Source of the DNA: Acidimicrobiia bacterium
Lineage (GTDB): Bacteria; Actinomycetota; Acidimicrobiia; Acidimicrobiales; SZUA-35
Direction: 5' to 3'
NCBI GenBank assembly: GCA_029857855.1
Contig: JAOUGG010000207.1
Span: 1 to 5,757 of the forward strand
Length of the DNA: 5,757 nt
Position 1 is the stretch's first letter; each line of letters opens with the position of its first letter. The notes below the pieces were generated by a model. That model was not told the DNA's origin. It did no database searches and worked only from the letters and a program-made list of their open reading frames with translations. A program made the translations under genes and the position numbers. This document shows, in pieces, positions 1-5,347 of the stretch.

Positions 1-171
1 TACGGGATCACGGGCATCGTGGCCGGTGTGCCTGCACGCTTGGGACGGGGTGGCCTGCTCGACATCGTGGAGCTTCCGCTGACGGCCGATGAGCTGGCCG
101 GCCTCGGCCGGGCCGCCGATGCGGTCACGGCCCGGCTGGCCGAAGGATCGGGACGCTCGATCCCCGGCTAG
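1..171 (+). CDS. mdh: Malate/lactate dehydrogenase, C-terminal end (5' part outside window)
   Basis: Reading frame 1 is open from the window edge to TAG at 169-171 and gives the last 56 residues of a protein. The segment starting YGITGIVAGVPARLGRGG, followed by a D-I-V-E-L-P-L-T stretch and a final amphipathic helix, is the typical C-terminus of the LDH/MDH family: the (V/A)GVP..LG.GG turn, the I-E-L-x-L-T strand, then the closing helix. These enzymes interconvert malate and oxaloacetate (or lactate and pyruvate) with NAD(H) in the cytoplasm. The substrate-specificity loop and catalytic His lie upstream of the window, so malate versus lactate cannot be decided here; malate is my preference from the wording of the GVP-LGRGG segment. 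The gene converges on the GntR gene with only 7 bp between stop codons, and no terminator hairpin is visible between them. It is probably unrelated to the regulon that follows. Confidence 0.72.
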   Translation, partial: YGITGIVAGVPARLGRGGLLDIVELPLTADELAGLGRAADAVTARLAEGSGRSIPG

Positions 172-178
172 TCCGCGG

Positions 179-850
179 CTATGCCAGGCTGTCGGGGAGA
201 GCGTCGAGTTGGAGTTCCATGCCCGTCATGATGTGGCGTTCCATGATGGAGCGGGCATGGTCGGCGTCGCCGGTTCTGATGGCCTCCAGCACATCCTGAT
301 GCGACGGCTCGTTGTGGAGGTACCGCATCTCGGGGGAGTGGAGGCGGGCGAACATGCGGAATGACTGGCTGCGGCCCCAGATGCTGTCGAACGTGTCGAG
401 CATCATCGTGTTGCCTGCAGCCTCGACGATCGACCGGTGGATGCGCCGGTTCATCTCGAATCCCTCGTCGAGTGAGATGTCGCTACCCCCGGCGGCGGAG
501 ACCGCGGCGGTGATCCGACCGATCGCCGCCGGGTCGGCGAGCCTGGCGGCAATGCCGGCGGCGTAGCCCTCGACGGCGGCCCGGAGTCCGTAGATGTCCA
601 TCGCCTCCTGGCGGTCGAAGGAACGGACCAGGTAGCCGCCCCGGCCCGACGACTCGAGGATGCCCTCGGACTCGAGCCGTAGCAGTGCGTCACGCACCGG
701 CGTTCTCGACACCTTCATCTGCTCGCCGATCGCCTCCTGGACCAGCCGTTCGCCGGGAGCGACCTCGCCCTTCACGATGGCTCGGAAGATCTGTTCGTAC
801 ACCAGATCGGCGAGGCGCACCGTCTTTCTGTCGAGGCTGGTGAAGGTCAT
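179..850 (-). CDS. GntR-family transcriptional regulator, FCD (FadR-like) subfamily
   Basis: This is a 223-aa cytoplasmic DNA-binding regulator. Residues about 10-75 form the GntR winged helix: L-A-D-L-V-Y-E-Q-I, then I-V-K-G-E-V-A-P-G-E-R-L near 25-36, then the recognition part VSRTPVRDALLRLESEG (47-63) and the wing G-R-G-G-Y-L-V. Residues about 80-215 are the all-helical FCD effector domain, with H138 (in R-R-I-H-R-S-I-V-E-A-A-G-N), H184 (P-S-H-Q-D-V-L-E-A-I) and H206 (M-E-R-H-I) at the usual metal-ligand places. N134 stands where Asp is commonest. FCD proteins usually bind a metal and a small carboxylate and release DNA on ligand binding. The start chosen is ATG at 850-848; the frame stays open further upstream, but that would run through the operator and into ridA. 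The gene is divergent from ridA, and a 16-bp operator-like site lies 17 bp upstream of its start, which suggests autoregulation. The same site precedes the permease and glxB, making this the likely local regulator. Confidence 0.93.
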   Translation of the reverse strand: MTFTSLDRKTVRLADLVYEQIFRAIVKGEVAPGERLVQEAIGEQMKVSRTPVRDALLRLESEGILESSGRGGYLVRSFDRQEAMDIYGLRAAVEGYAAGIAARLADPAAIGRITAAVSAAGGSDISLDEGFEMNRRIHRSIVEAAGNTMMLDTFDSIWGRSQSFRMFARLHSPEMRYLHNEPSHQDVLEAIRTGDADHARSIMERHIMTGMELQLDALPDSLA

Positions 851-867
851 GGTGGCGTTCCGTTTTG

Positions 868-883
868 CGAGTACTGAATACAG
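868..883 (+). promoter_or_regulatory. Operator copy 1 in the gntR-ridA divergent region
   Basis: The sequence CGAGTACTGAATACAG contains the imperfect palindrome CTGAATACAG (874-883). On the opposite strand it is identical over all 16 bases to the site in front of glxB, and it matches the pre-permease site at 14 of 16. It lies 17 bp upstream of the gntR start and 31 bp upstream of the ridA start, so one bound dimer could control both. A short A/T-centred palindrome of this type is usual for FCD-GntR regulators. The link to the neighbouring regulator is inference from position and from recurrence in all three intergenic regions. Confidence 0.72.
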
Positions 884-887
884 ACTA
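882..887 (-). promoter_or_regulatory. Possible -10 box of gntR
   Basis: Read on the minus strand this is TAGTCT (4 of 6 with TATAAT). It overlaps the operator by two bases in the same register as TATACT overlaps the operator before glxB. I see no convincing -35 about 17 bp upstream, so the call rests on the shared register. Confidence 0.35.
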
Positions 888-914
888 GCGAGGAGGGTGG
901 GGTATCGTGAGTCG

Positions 915-1316
915 ATGGTGGAGATCCGGAAGGCGTCCGGAGGGGGACGATTTGAGAAGATCGGGTCGTACAGTCGTGCGCTGCGGGTCGGGCCGATGGT
1001 GTTCGTGGCAGGCACCACGGCGATCGAACCGTCGGGTCGTTTGCACGCGCCGGGCGACACCTACGCCCAGACGGTCTACGCCCTCGGCCGGATCGAGCAG
1101 GCGCTGGTCGACGTCGGGGCGGCCATGACCGACGTGGTGCGCACCCGGTTCATCTTCACCGACATGGCCACGGCCGGAGACGCCATCCGGGCTCACGGCG
1201 AGGTGTTCGCCGGGATCGAACCGGTGATGACCGGTTTCGAGGCCGGGCTCACCACACCGGGAATGATGGTCGAGATCGAGGTCGACGCCGTTATCGCCGC
1301 CGCCCTCGACACCTAG
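915..1316 (+). CDS. RidA/YjgF-superfamily protein lacking the catalytic arginine
   Basis: This 133-aa protein covers one complete RidA (chorismate-mutase-like, trimer-forming) domain. Landmarks are S-R-A-L-R-V-G-P-M-V-F-V-A-G-T (20-34), the central helix with A-L-G-R-I-E-Q-A-L-V-D-V-G-A (56-69), D-V-V-R-T-R-F-I-F-T-D (73-83), H-G-E-V-F-A-G (94-100) and V-E-I-E-V-D-A-V-I near the end. Canonical RidA hydrolyses reactive imines and enamines such as 2-aminoacrylate, using Arg105 (E. coli numbering) in the P-A-R-S motif. Aligning P103 and E120 without gaps puts Met105 in that place, while E120 is kept. It therefore belongs with the non-canonical Rid groups and should not be assumed to be a 2-aminoacrylate deaminase. 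Start: ATG at 915; an AGGAGG at 891-896 is rather far upstream (18 bp), and in-frame GTG 897 lies too close to it. It is divergent from the regulator and shares its operator, which suggests a role linked to the amine/glutamate genes downstream. Confidence 0.88.
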   Translation: MVEIRKASGGGRFEKIGSYSRALRVGPMVFVAGTTAIEPSGRLHAPGDTYAQTVYALGRIEQALVDVGAAMTDVVRTRFIFTDMATAGDAIRAHGEVFAGIEPVMTGFEAGLTTPGMMVEIEVDAVIAAALDT

Positions 1317-1373
1317 AGCTGCCGGCACCTTCCGGCGGTCACTGGCGCTGCTTGGACAACGAGACTACTGTTG

Positions 1374-1389
1374 CGAGCACTGTATACAG
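1374..1389 (+). promoter_or_regulatory. Operator copy 2 upstream of the permease
   Basis: CGAGCACTGTATACAG carries the perfect 10-bp palindrome CTGTATACAG (1380-1389). It matches operator copy 1 at 14 of 16 positions in the same orientation, and TTG precedes the 16-mer in both. It lies in the 149-bp gap between ridA and the permease, 76 bp before the permease start. I found no well-formed -35/-10 pair around it, so the transcription start and the distance to it remain open. Confidence 0.7.
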
Positions 1390-1396
1390 AATTCAG
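1387..1396 (+). promoter_or_regulatory. Overlapping second operator-like palindrome
   Basis: CAGAATTCAG matches the CTGWATWCAG consensus at 9 of 10 positions and overlaps the main copy by 3 bp, with a centre-to-centre offset of 7 bp. A weaker copy (CCGTATACTG at 3597-3606, 8 of 10) sits at the same 7-bp offset, on the equivalent side, of the operator before glxB. It could be a second dimer site or extended contact, but short sequence makes chance possible. Confidence 0.35.
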
Positions 1397-1465
1397 GTTC
1401 TCCAGGGGATTCCGGGGGGAATGAGATCCTGATTCACCAGATCACAGAACCGGAGGAGTACTGCC

Positions 1466-2890
1466 ATGACTGCAGTGGCACAGGGGGAGGGCCTCAGGAA
1501 GGCCCTGTCAACCAAGGACATTTTTGCGGCCGGCGTCGGATTGGTGGTGGCGGCGTCGACGCTTGTATCGGATTTTCAGGGCTGGTTCTCGGCGGGGCGA
1601 GGATTCGCGCTCGGCCTGCTGGCGATGTTCGTCGTGAACATGCTGCTCGGCCTCTCGGCGGCCGAACTGTCGACCACCTATCCGAAAGCCGGTGCGCTCT
1701 ATGACTACGGTGCGGCGGCCACACCCGGCGGTCACGCCGCCAAGGCCATTGTCGGCATCTTTCTCGGGCTGCTGTTCTACGTCATGTTCATGTTCGCCGG
1801 CGCCGGTGAGACCCTGGCCGGCGCATCGGGCATGGTCGGCTTGTTCGACGGCGGTAGCGTCACCATGTGGGTGCTCGTGTTGACGGTGCTGGCCGTCATT
1901 CCGAACCTGTTCGGGATCGAGGTCCTGGCCAGGCTGGAGATGTGGCTGATCGTCGCCATGCTCGCCATCCGCTACTTCTTCGGCCTGGCCGGCTTCGGCG
2001 GCTTCAGCGATCTGGGCGGCTGGTCCTGGGACAACATTCCGTCCACGCCGGCCGACTACAGCGGCTTGAGCGGCCTGCTGCTCATCGCGGGGGCCTGGGC
2101 GTTCTGGAGCTTCGTCGGCATCGAATTCGTGGCCCCGTTGGCCGAGGAGACACAGGATCCGGCCCGCAACATCCCTCGCGGCATCGTGTGGGGTCTGATC
2201 GCCATCCTGGCCACGTCGATGTTCATGGGTCTTGGCGTCAGCGGTATCAACTCCGACTGGGCCTCCATCGTCTCCGACGATGCGCCCCAGCTCGAGGTCG
2301 GCGAGGCCATGTTCGGCGATACCGGCCGGGTGTTGATGGCGCTCGCCGCTGCGTTGGCGTCGTTCGCCTCCATGACCGTCGTCTACGCCTCGATGCCCCG
2401 CATCCTCTACGGCATGTCCCGCAACGGTCACTTCCTGGGCCCGCTGTCGCGGTCGTTCGGCAGCGTGCATGCGCGTTATCGCACCCCATGGGTGGCCACC
2501 CTCTTCACCGCGGTGCTCTACACCTTCGTCACGATCTATTTCGGCATCGTTCGAAACGGCGGGGCGGGCGTCGGTGATCTGATCTTCACCGCCGCCTACG
2601 TCTGGATGCTGTTGTACGTGACCTACCACGTCCTGGTCATCGTCAGCCGTTACGTCAACCCGGATGTGAATCGTCCGTTCAAGCTGCCACTCGCCGTTCC
2701 GGCCGTCGGTTTTCTGCTCACCCTCTACGTCTGGTACGAGGCCTTCACCGACGGCGGCCACTCGTTCTACGGGCCTCGGGCGCTCTGGATGATCGCCGGC
2801 TCGCTGGTGGTCGCGGTGCTGTCGTACATGATGCACGATGCGTCGGATCAGGTCGATCATCTCGAAGAGGAACTGCATCAGACGATATGA
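1466..2890 (+). CDS. APC-superfamily amino acid/amine permease, 12 TM
   Basis: This is a 474-aa integral inner-membrane transporter of typical family length. I count about twelve hydrophobic segments, near residues 20-37, 48-69, 93-116, 133-150, 157-176, 201-222, 239-260, 286-306, 344-362, 372-396, 408-426 and 439-456. The signature between TM6 and TM7 is clear: F-V-G-I-E-F-V-A-P-L-A-E-E-T, then D-P-A-R-N-I-P-R-G-I (216-240). So is the loop M-P-R-I-L-Y-G-M-S-R-N-G (310-321) followed by R-T-P-W-V-A-T. TM1 has A-A-G-V-G-L-V-V-A-A-S rather than the common GxGIFG-type substrate motif, so the substrate cannot be read off; an amino acid or small amine is likely. The tail from 457 is hydrophilic and acidic. 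Start: ATG 1466 has a strong GGAGGAG (1452-1458) 7 bp upstream. The stop overlaps the next gene (ATGA), indicating one operon. The upstream operator suggests control together with glxBCD. Confidence 0.9.
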   Translation: MTAVAQGEGLRKALSTKDIFAAGVGLVVAASTLVSDFQGWFSAGRGFALGLLAMFVVNMLLGLSAAELSTTYPKAGALYDYGAAATPGGHAAKAIVGIFLGLLFYVMFMFAGAGETLAGASGMVGLFDGGSVTMWVLVLTVLAVIPNLFGIEVLARLEMWLIVAMLAIRYFFGLAGFGGFSDLGGWSWDNIPSTPADYSGLSGLLLIAGAWAFWSFVGIEFVAPLAEETQDPARNIPRGIVWGLIAILATSMFMGLGVSGINSDWASIVSDDAPQLEVGEAMFGDTGRVLMALAAALASFASMTVVYASMPRILYGMSRNGHFLGPLSRSFGSVHARYRTPWVATLFTAVLYTFVTIYFGIVRNGGAGVGDLIFTAAYVWMLLYVTYHVLVIVSRYVNPDVNRPFKLPLAVPAVGFLLTLYVWYEAFTDGGHSFYGPRALWMIAGSLVVAVLSYMMHDASDQVDHLEEELHQTI

Positions 2891-3534
2891 GCGAACGGTC
2901 GCACGTGAAGGACGGGCTCGACGGGCCCGAGCGGCAGTCGACCCCGTCCTTCATCGGCCTTCGGTCCCGGGTCCAGACGCTGTATCGGGCCCGGCGGCGG
3001 ACGGTGCTGGAGGTTCCGATCGCCGAGTTGCGGCGTCGCTACGGTGGCGCCGGGTTGCCGGTCGAGGTCGACGAGGTCGATCACCGTTCGGCCGTGGTCG
3101 AGCTGAAGGATGGAGTCAGGGTGGAGGTCGGTTTCAAGGGGACCTTCCGGCTGTTCGGCGCCCTCATCGACACGCAGTGGGTTGCCCGTCGGGGTGAGCT
3201 CGGAGAAGGCTTCGTCCGTTACGACTACCGATTCGACAAGAAGGCGTTCGTCCCGGCCCGCCGCGATCGCGGCCTGCGCGCCACCGCCGTCACCGCCGAG
3301 GTGGTGGATCAGGCGGCGGCGCTGGCCGACGAAACGGTGGTCGAGCTGGCCGGGCGCTCGGAACTGAAGTCGATGTCGGTCCTGGTCGGGCCGCACGGCC
3401 GGCAGGTCGAGTTGGTGCCGCTGGCGGGCACGATCACGGCGATGTACTTTCCACCGCTGCCGCCCTACACGGTGGCGCTGAAGACCGGTGAGGTGCAGGA
3501 TCACCTGACGCTGTTGGAGCATCTGGTCCGCTGA
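2887..3534 (+). CDS. Conserved-looking soluble protein of unknown function, coupled to the permease
   Basis: I do not recognise this 215-aa protein. Its ATG (2887-2889) overlaps the permease stop (2888-2890), so translation is probably coupled and it likely works with the transporter or its substrate. The only SD-like stretch, AGAGGA (2866-2871), is 15 bp upstream. It shows no signal peptide or membrane segment. The first 20 residues are polar and probably disordered, and residues 26-52 are Arg-rich (R-S-R-V-Q-T-L-Y-R-A-R-R-R). The remainder looks like alternating strands (V-E-V-D-E-V-D, S-A-V-V-E-L, V-R-V-E-V-G-F-K-G-T-F-R-L-F-G), with a helix near 133-155. The distinctive end reads V-E-L-V-P-L-A-G, then A-M-Y-F-P-P-L-P-P-Y-T-V and a helix T-G-E-V-Q-D-H-L-T-L-L-E-H-L. 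Codon use matches its neighbours, which supports a real gene. Small uncharacterised families found beside permeases (for example DUF3156) would be the first comparison, but I cannot assign one. Confidence 0.82.
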   Translation: MSERSHVKDGLDGPERQSTPSFIGLRSRVQTLYRARRRTVLEVPIAELRRRYGGAGLPVEVDEVDHRSAVVELKDGVRVEVGFKGTFRLFGALIDTQWVARRGELGEGFVRYDYRFDKKAFVPARRDRGLRATAVTAEVVDQAAALADETVVELAGRSELKSMSVLVGPHGRQVELVPLAGTITAMYFPPLPPYTVALKTGEVQDHLTLLEHLVR

Positions 3535-3555
3535 ATCGGTGGCATTCTGCGGCTC

Positions 3556-3575
3556 TCGGACCGGCAACCGTCCGA
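3556..3575 (+). terminator. Hairpin after the permease operon, possible terminator
   Basis: Starting 21 bp after the stop codon, TCGGA plus CGG pairs with CCG plus TCCGA around a CAA loop, giving eight base pairs with one bulged C. No T-run follows, so it is not a classical intrinsic terminator. GC-rich actinobacteria often have such U-poor hairpins, and it separates the permease operon from the glxB promoter. Confidence 0.35.
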
Positions 3576-3605
3576 CTGGCACTCGCTCGAACCAAACCGT
3601 ATACT
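3576..3605 (+). promoter_or_regulatory. Likely sigma-70-type promoter of the glxBCD operon
   Basis: TATACT (3600-3605) matches the -10 consensus at 5 of 6 positions. CTGGCA (3576-3581) is a 4-of-6 -35 candidate with an 18-bp spacer. The -10 overlaps the first two bases of operator copy 3, so a bound repressor would cover the -10 and the start point. The leader to the glxB ATG would be about 30 nt, which is ordinary. Confidence 0.55.
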
Positions 3606-3619
3606 GTATTCAGTACTCG
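3604..3619 (-). promoter_or_regulatory. Operator copy 3 upstream of glxB
   Basis: On the plus strand this reads CTGTATTCAGTACTCG, the exact reverse complement of copy 1. Relative to the downstream gene it therefore has the same orientation as copy 1 has relative to gntR. It ends 23 bp before the glxB ATG and overlaps the -10 TATACT, which fits repression. Sixteen identical bases in two unrelated intergenic regions 2.7 kb apart are unlikely by chance in GC-rich DNA. Confidence 0.72.
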
Positions 3620-3642
3620 ACCATCCGAGGAGTGAGCGAAAC

Positions 3643-4623
3643 ATGTGCGGGATAGCGGGACGGATACTGGCGCTGCCCGGTCTGATCGGCGCCGACCTGG
3701 TGGAACTCATCCAGGCCCAACGGCATCGCGGGGCCGACTCCACCGGCTTCGGCATGTACGGCGAACCAAGGTCCGACGGCTACATGGTGCGGGTCGTCGC
3801 CGACCGGGACGACCTGTCGGACCATCTCGAGACGTTCCTCGACATCGCGCGGGCCCACGGCGCGGACTACATCGGTGATCCGACGTGGGACGACGCCACC
3901 ACCGACCACGTCTCGGTTCGTCTCGTCCTGTCAAACCCCGCCTCATCGTTCGAGCGGTGGCTGGCCGACGCCGACTTCATCGACGGCTTCGAGATCCAGT
4001 CGGTGGGCCGGTCACTCGAGATCATCAAGGACCTCGGCGACGGCTACGAGGTGGCCGACAAGCACGGCATCCGCAACTTCGTCGGCACCCACGGTTTGAC
4101 CAACGCCCGCATGGCCACCGAGTCGTTCGTGTCGCCCACCGCGTCCCATCCGTTCTGGGCCCGCCCCTATCCCGACGTGGCCATCGTGCACAACGGTCAG
4201 CTCACCAACTACTACCTCCTTCGGGACCGTCTCCGTCGGGCCGGCTACACCTTCAAGACCGACAACGACTCGGAGCTGATCGCCATCTGGCTGTCGGACC
4301 AGATGGCCAACGGGCTCACCATCGAGCAGTCACTGACCGACTCGGTGACCAAACTCGACGGCTGTTTCACCTACATCCTGGCCACGATCGACTCGATGGC
4401 CTTCGCCAAGGACCCGTTCGCCATCAAACCGCTGGTGGCGGTCGAGGAGGTCGACGGCACGATGGCGGTTGCCACCGAGGAGCAGGCCGTGCGGAAGATC
4501 TACGTCGACGACGACGACCTCGCCGGCAAGGCCATGGTCAACTACGACGGACCGAGCCTCACCGGTGTGTGGCCGGTACCGGCCCGGACCGCGGCGATCG
4601 CCGGTGCCGGCGTCGGCGCGTGA
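3643..4623 (+). CDS. glxB: GlxB/MgsA-type class II glutamine amidotransferase subunit
   Basis: This 326-aa protein is the glutaminase-type subunit of an N-methylglutamate-synthase-like complex, related to the amidotransferase domain of GltB. The start M-C-G-I-A-G places Cys2 as the N-terminal nucleophile after Met removal. Other class II signatures are Q-R-H-R-G-A-D-S-T-G (26-35), N-A-R-M-A-T-E-S (154-161), S-H-P-F (168-171), the oxyanion-hole HNGQLTN (183-189) and D-N-D-S-E (207-211). In glutamate synthase this domain hydrolyses glutamine and sends ammonia to the FMN site; in N-methylglutamate synthase its role is less clear because methylamine is the amine used. The last 15 residues are Ala/Gly-rich. 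ATG 3643 is fixed by the Cys2 requirement and by GAGGAG 10 bp upstream. It is the first gene of glxBCD (16 bp to glxC) and sits behind operator copy 3. A stand-alone purF/asnB-type role is unlikely given the two partners. Confidence 0.92.
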   Translation: MCGIAGRILALPGLIGADLVELIQAQRHRGADSTGFGMYGEPRSDGYMVRVVADRDDLSDHLETFLDIARAHGADYIGDPTWDDATTDHVSVRLVLSNPASSFERWLADADFIDGFEIQSVGRSLEIIKDLGDGYEVADKHGIRNFVGTHGLTNARMATESFVSPTASHPFWARPYPDVAIVHNGQLTNYYLLRDRLRRAGYTFKTDNDSELIAIWLSDQMANGLTIEQSLTDSVTKLDGCFTYILATIDSMAFAKDPFAIKPLVAVEEVDGTMAVATEEQAVRKIYVDDDDLAGKAMVNYDGPSLTGVWPVPARTAAIAGAGVGA

Positions 4624-4639
4624 ACGATTGGAGCGAACC

Positions 4640-5347
4640 GTGACCGCCAATGAACGCACCGAAGTCACCGTCGAGGTCGCGGAGCGACCGATCCGGGAGA
4701 TCAACGCCGAGATCCGGGCTGCGGCGGCCGACGGCCATGCCGTCCGGGTGACCGACACCCGCTCCCGCCACAACCTCGGCGTCGCCCTCCCGGAGGGAGC
4801 GGTGGTCACGTTCGAGGGATCCGTCGGTTACTACTGCGGCGGACTCAACGACGGCGCCACCATCACCGTCGAACGCAATGCGGGCTGGGGCACGGGTGAG
4901 GCGATGGCCTCGGGCCGGATCACCGTCGAGGGCTACTCGGGCATGAGCGTCGGCGCGTCGATGCGGGGCGGGCTGATCCACGTCAAGGGCGACTCCGGGC
5001 CCCGCTGCGGCGTGGCCATGAAGGGCGGCGACATCGTGATCGAGGGCGACCTCGGGTTCCTGTCCGGGTTCATGGCTCACGACGGCCGCATCATCGCCCT
5101 CGGTGACGCCGGTGAAGCCACCGGCGATTCACTGTGGGGTGGCGAGGTGTGGGTCGCCGGATCGATCAAGAGCCTCGGTGTCGACACCAATGTCGTGGAA
5201 CCGGAGCCCGACCAGGTCGCCGCGCTGAACGTGCTGCTGGCCGACCTCGGGCTCGAGTCCGCCGATCGGGACTGGAAGAGAATCGTGTCCGGCCAGAAGC
5301 TGTGGCACTTCGAGAGCAGGGACGCAAGCGCATGGCTGATGATCTGA
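4640..5347 (+). CDS. glxC: GlxC/MgsB-type GXGXG beta-helix subunit
   Basis: This 235-aa protein corresponds to the C-terminal GXGXG domain of glutamate synthase, a right-handed beta-helix that in GltB has a structural role at the ammonia channel. The repeats are easy to see: about five turns between residues 71 and 170. Examples are G-A-T-I-T-V-E, G-R-I-T-V-E-G-Y-S-G-M-S-V-G, G-L-I-H-V-K-G-D-S-G, and K-G-G-D-I-V-I-E-G-D-L-G-F-L-S-G, ending G-G-E-V-W-V-A-G. A C-terminal helical part (about 188-225) contains D-W-K-R-I-V-S-G-Q-K-L-W-H-F, conserved in stand-alone GlxC proteins as I remember them. The start is GTG 4640, with GGAG (4630-4633) 6 bp upstream; the frame is open earlier but overlaps glxB without a better signal. 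It lies 16 bp after glxB and overlaps glxD by 16 bp, so the three subunits are probably made together. Confidence 0.9.
   Translation: MTANERTEVTVEVAERPIREINAEIRAAAADGHAVRVTDTRSRHNLGVALPEGAVVTFEGSVGYYCGGLNDGATITVERNAGWGTGEAMASGRITVEGYSGMSVGASMRGGLIHVKGDSGPRCGVAMKGGDIVIEGDLGFLSGFMAHDGRIIALGDAGEATGDSLWGGEVWVAGSIKSLGVDTNVVEPEPDQVAALNVLLADLGLESADRDWKRIVSGQKLWHFESRDASAWLMI

Noticed and set aside
660..914. N-terminal extension of the RidA-like protein into the regulator gene
   Set aside because: The extra 85 residues are antisense to gntR and low in complexity; the Rid fold is complete from ATG 915 at normal family length.
851..1060. N-terminal extension of the GntR protein to an upstream ATG (70 more residues)
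   Set aside because: It would run through the operator and the ridA start, the added residues have no domain character, and the winged helix begins normally about 10 residues after ATG 850.
1318..1339. GCCGG/CCGGC inverted repeat just after ridA as a terminator
   Set aside because: Only five firm pairs with a 6-base loop and no T-run; this is expected by chance in such GC-rich sequence.
1508..2878. Long open frame (456 codons) on the minus strand opposite the permease
   Set aside because: Its product is rich in His, Asp, Gly, Arg and Gln with no recognisable domain, which is the usual antisense artefact of GC-rich coding DNA. The plus-strand permease has a strong RBS and clear family motifs.
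4469..4639. Extension of GlxC into the end of glxB
   Set aside because: The open frame is a shadow of glxB. GTG 4640 has a properly placed GGAG and gives the normal length of stand-alone GlxC proteins.
3885..4643. Second plus-strand open frame (252 codons) inside glxB
   Set aside because: It is Arg/His/Gly-rich with no motif and lies wholly within the GlxB frame, which carries intact catalytic signatures.
4850..5160. Periodic Gly-rich pattern in glxC as a possible DNA repeat
   Set aside because: The periodicity is at protein level (beta-helix turns of about 19-20 residues). The nucleotide copies are too divergent to be a repeat element.
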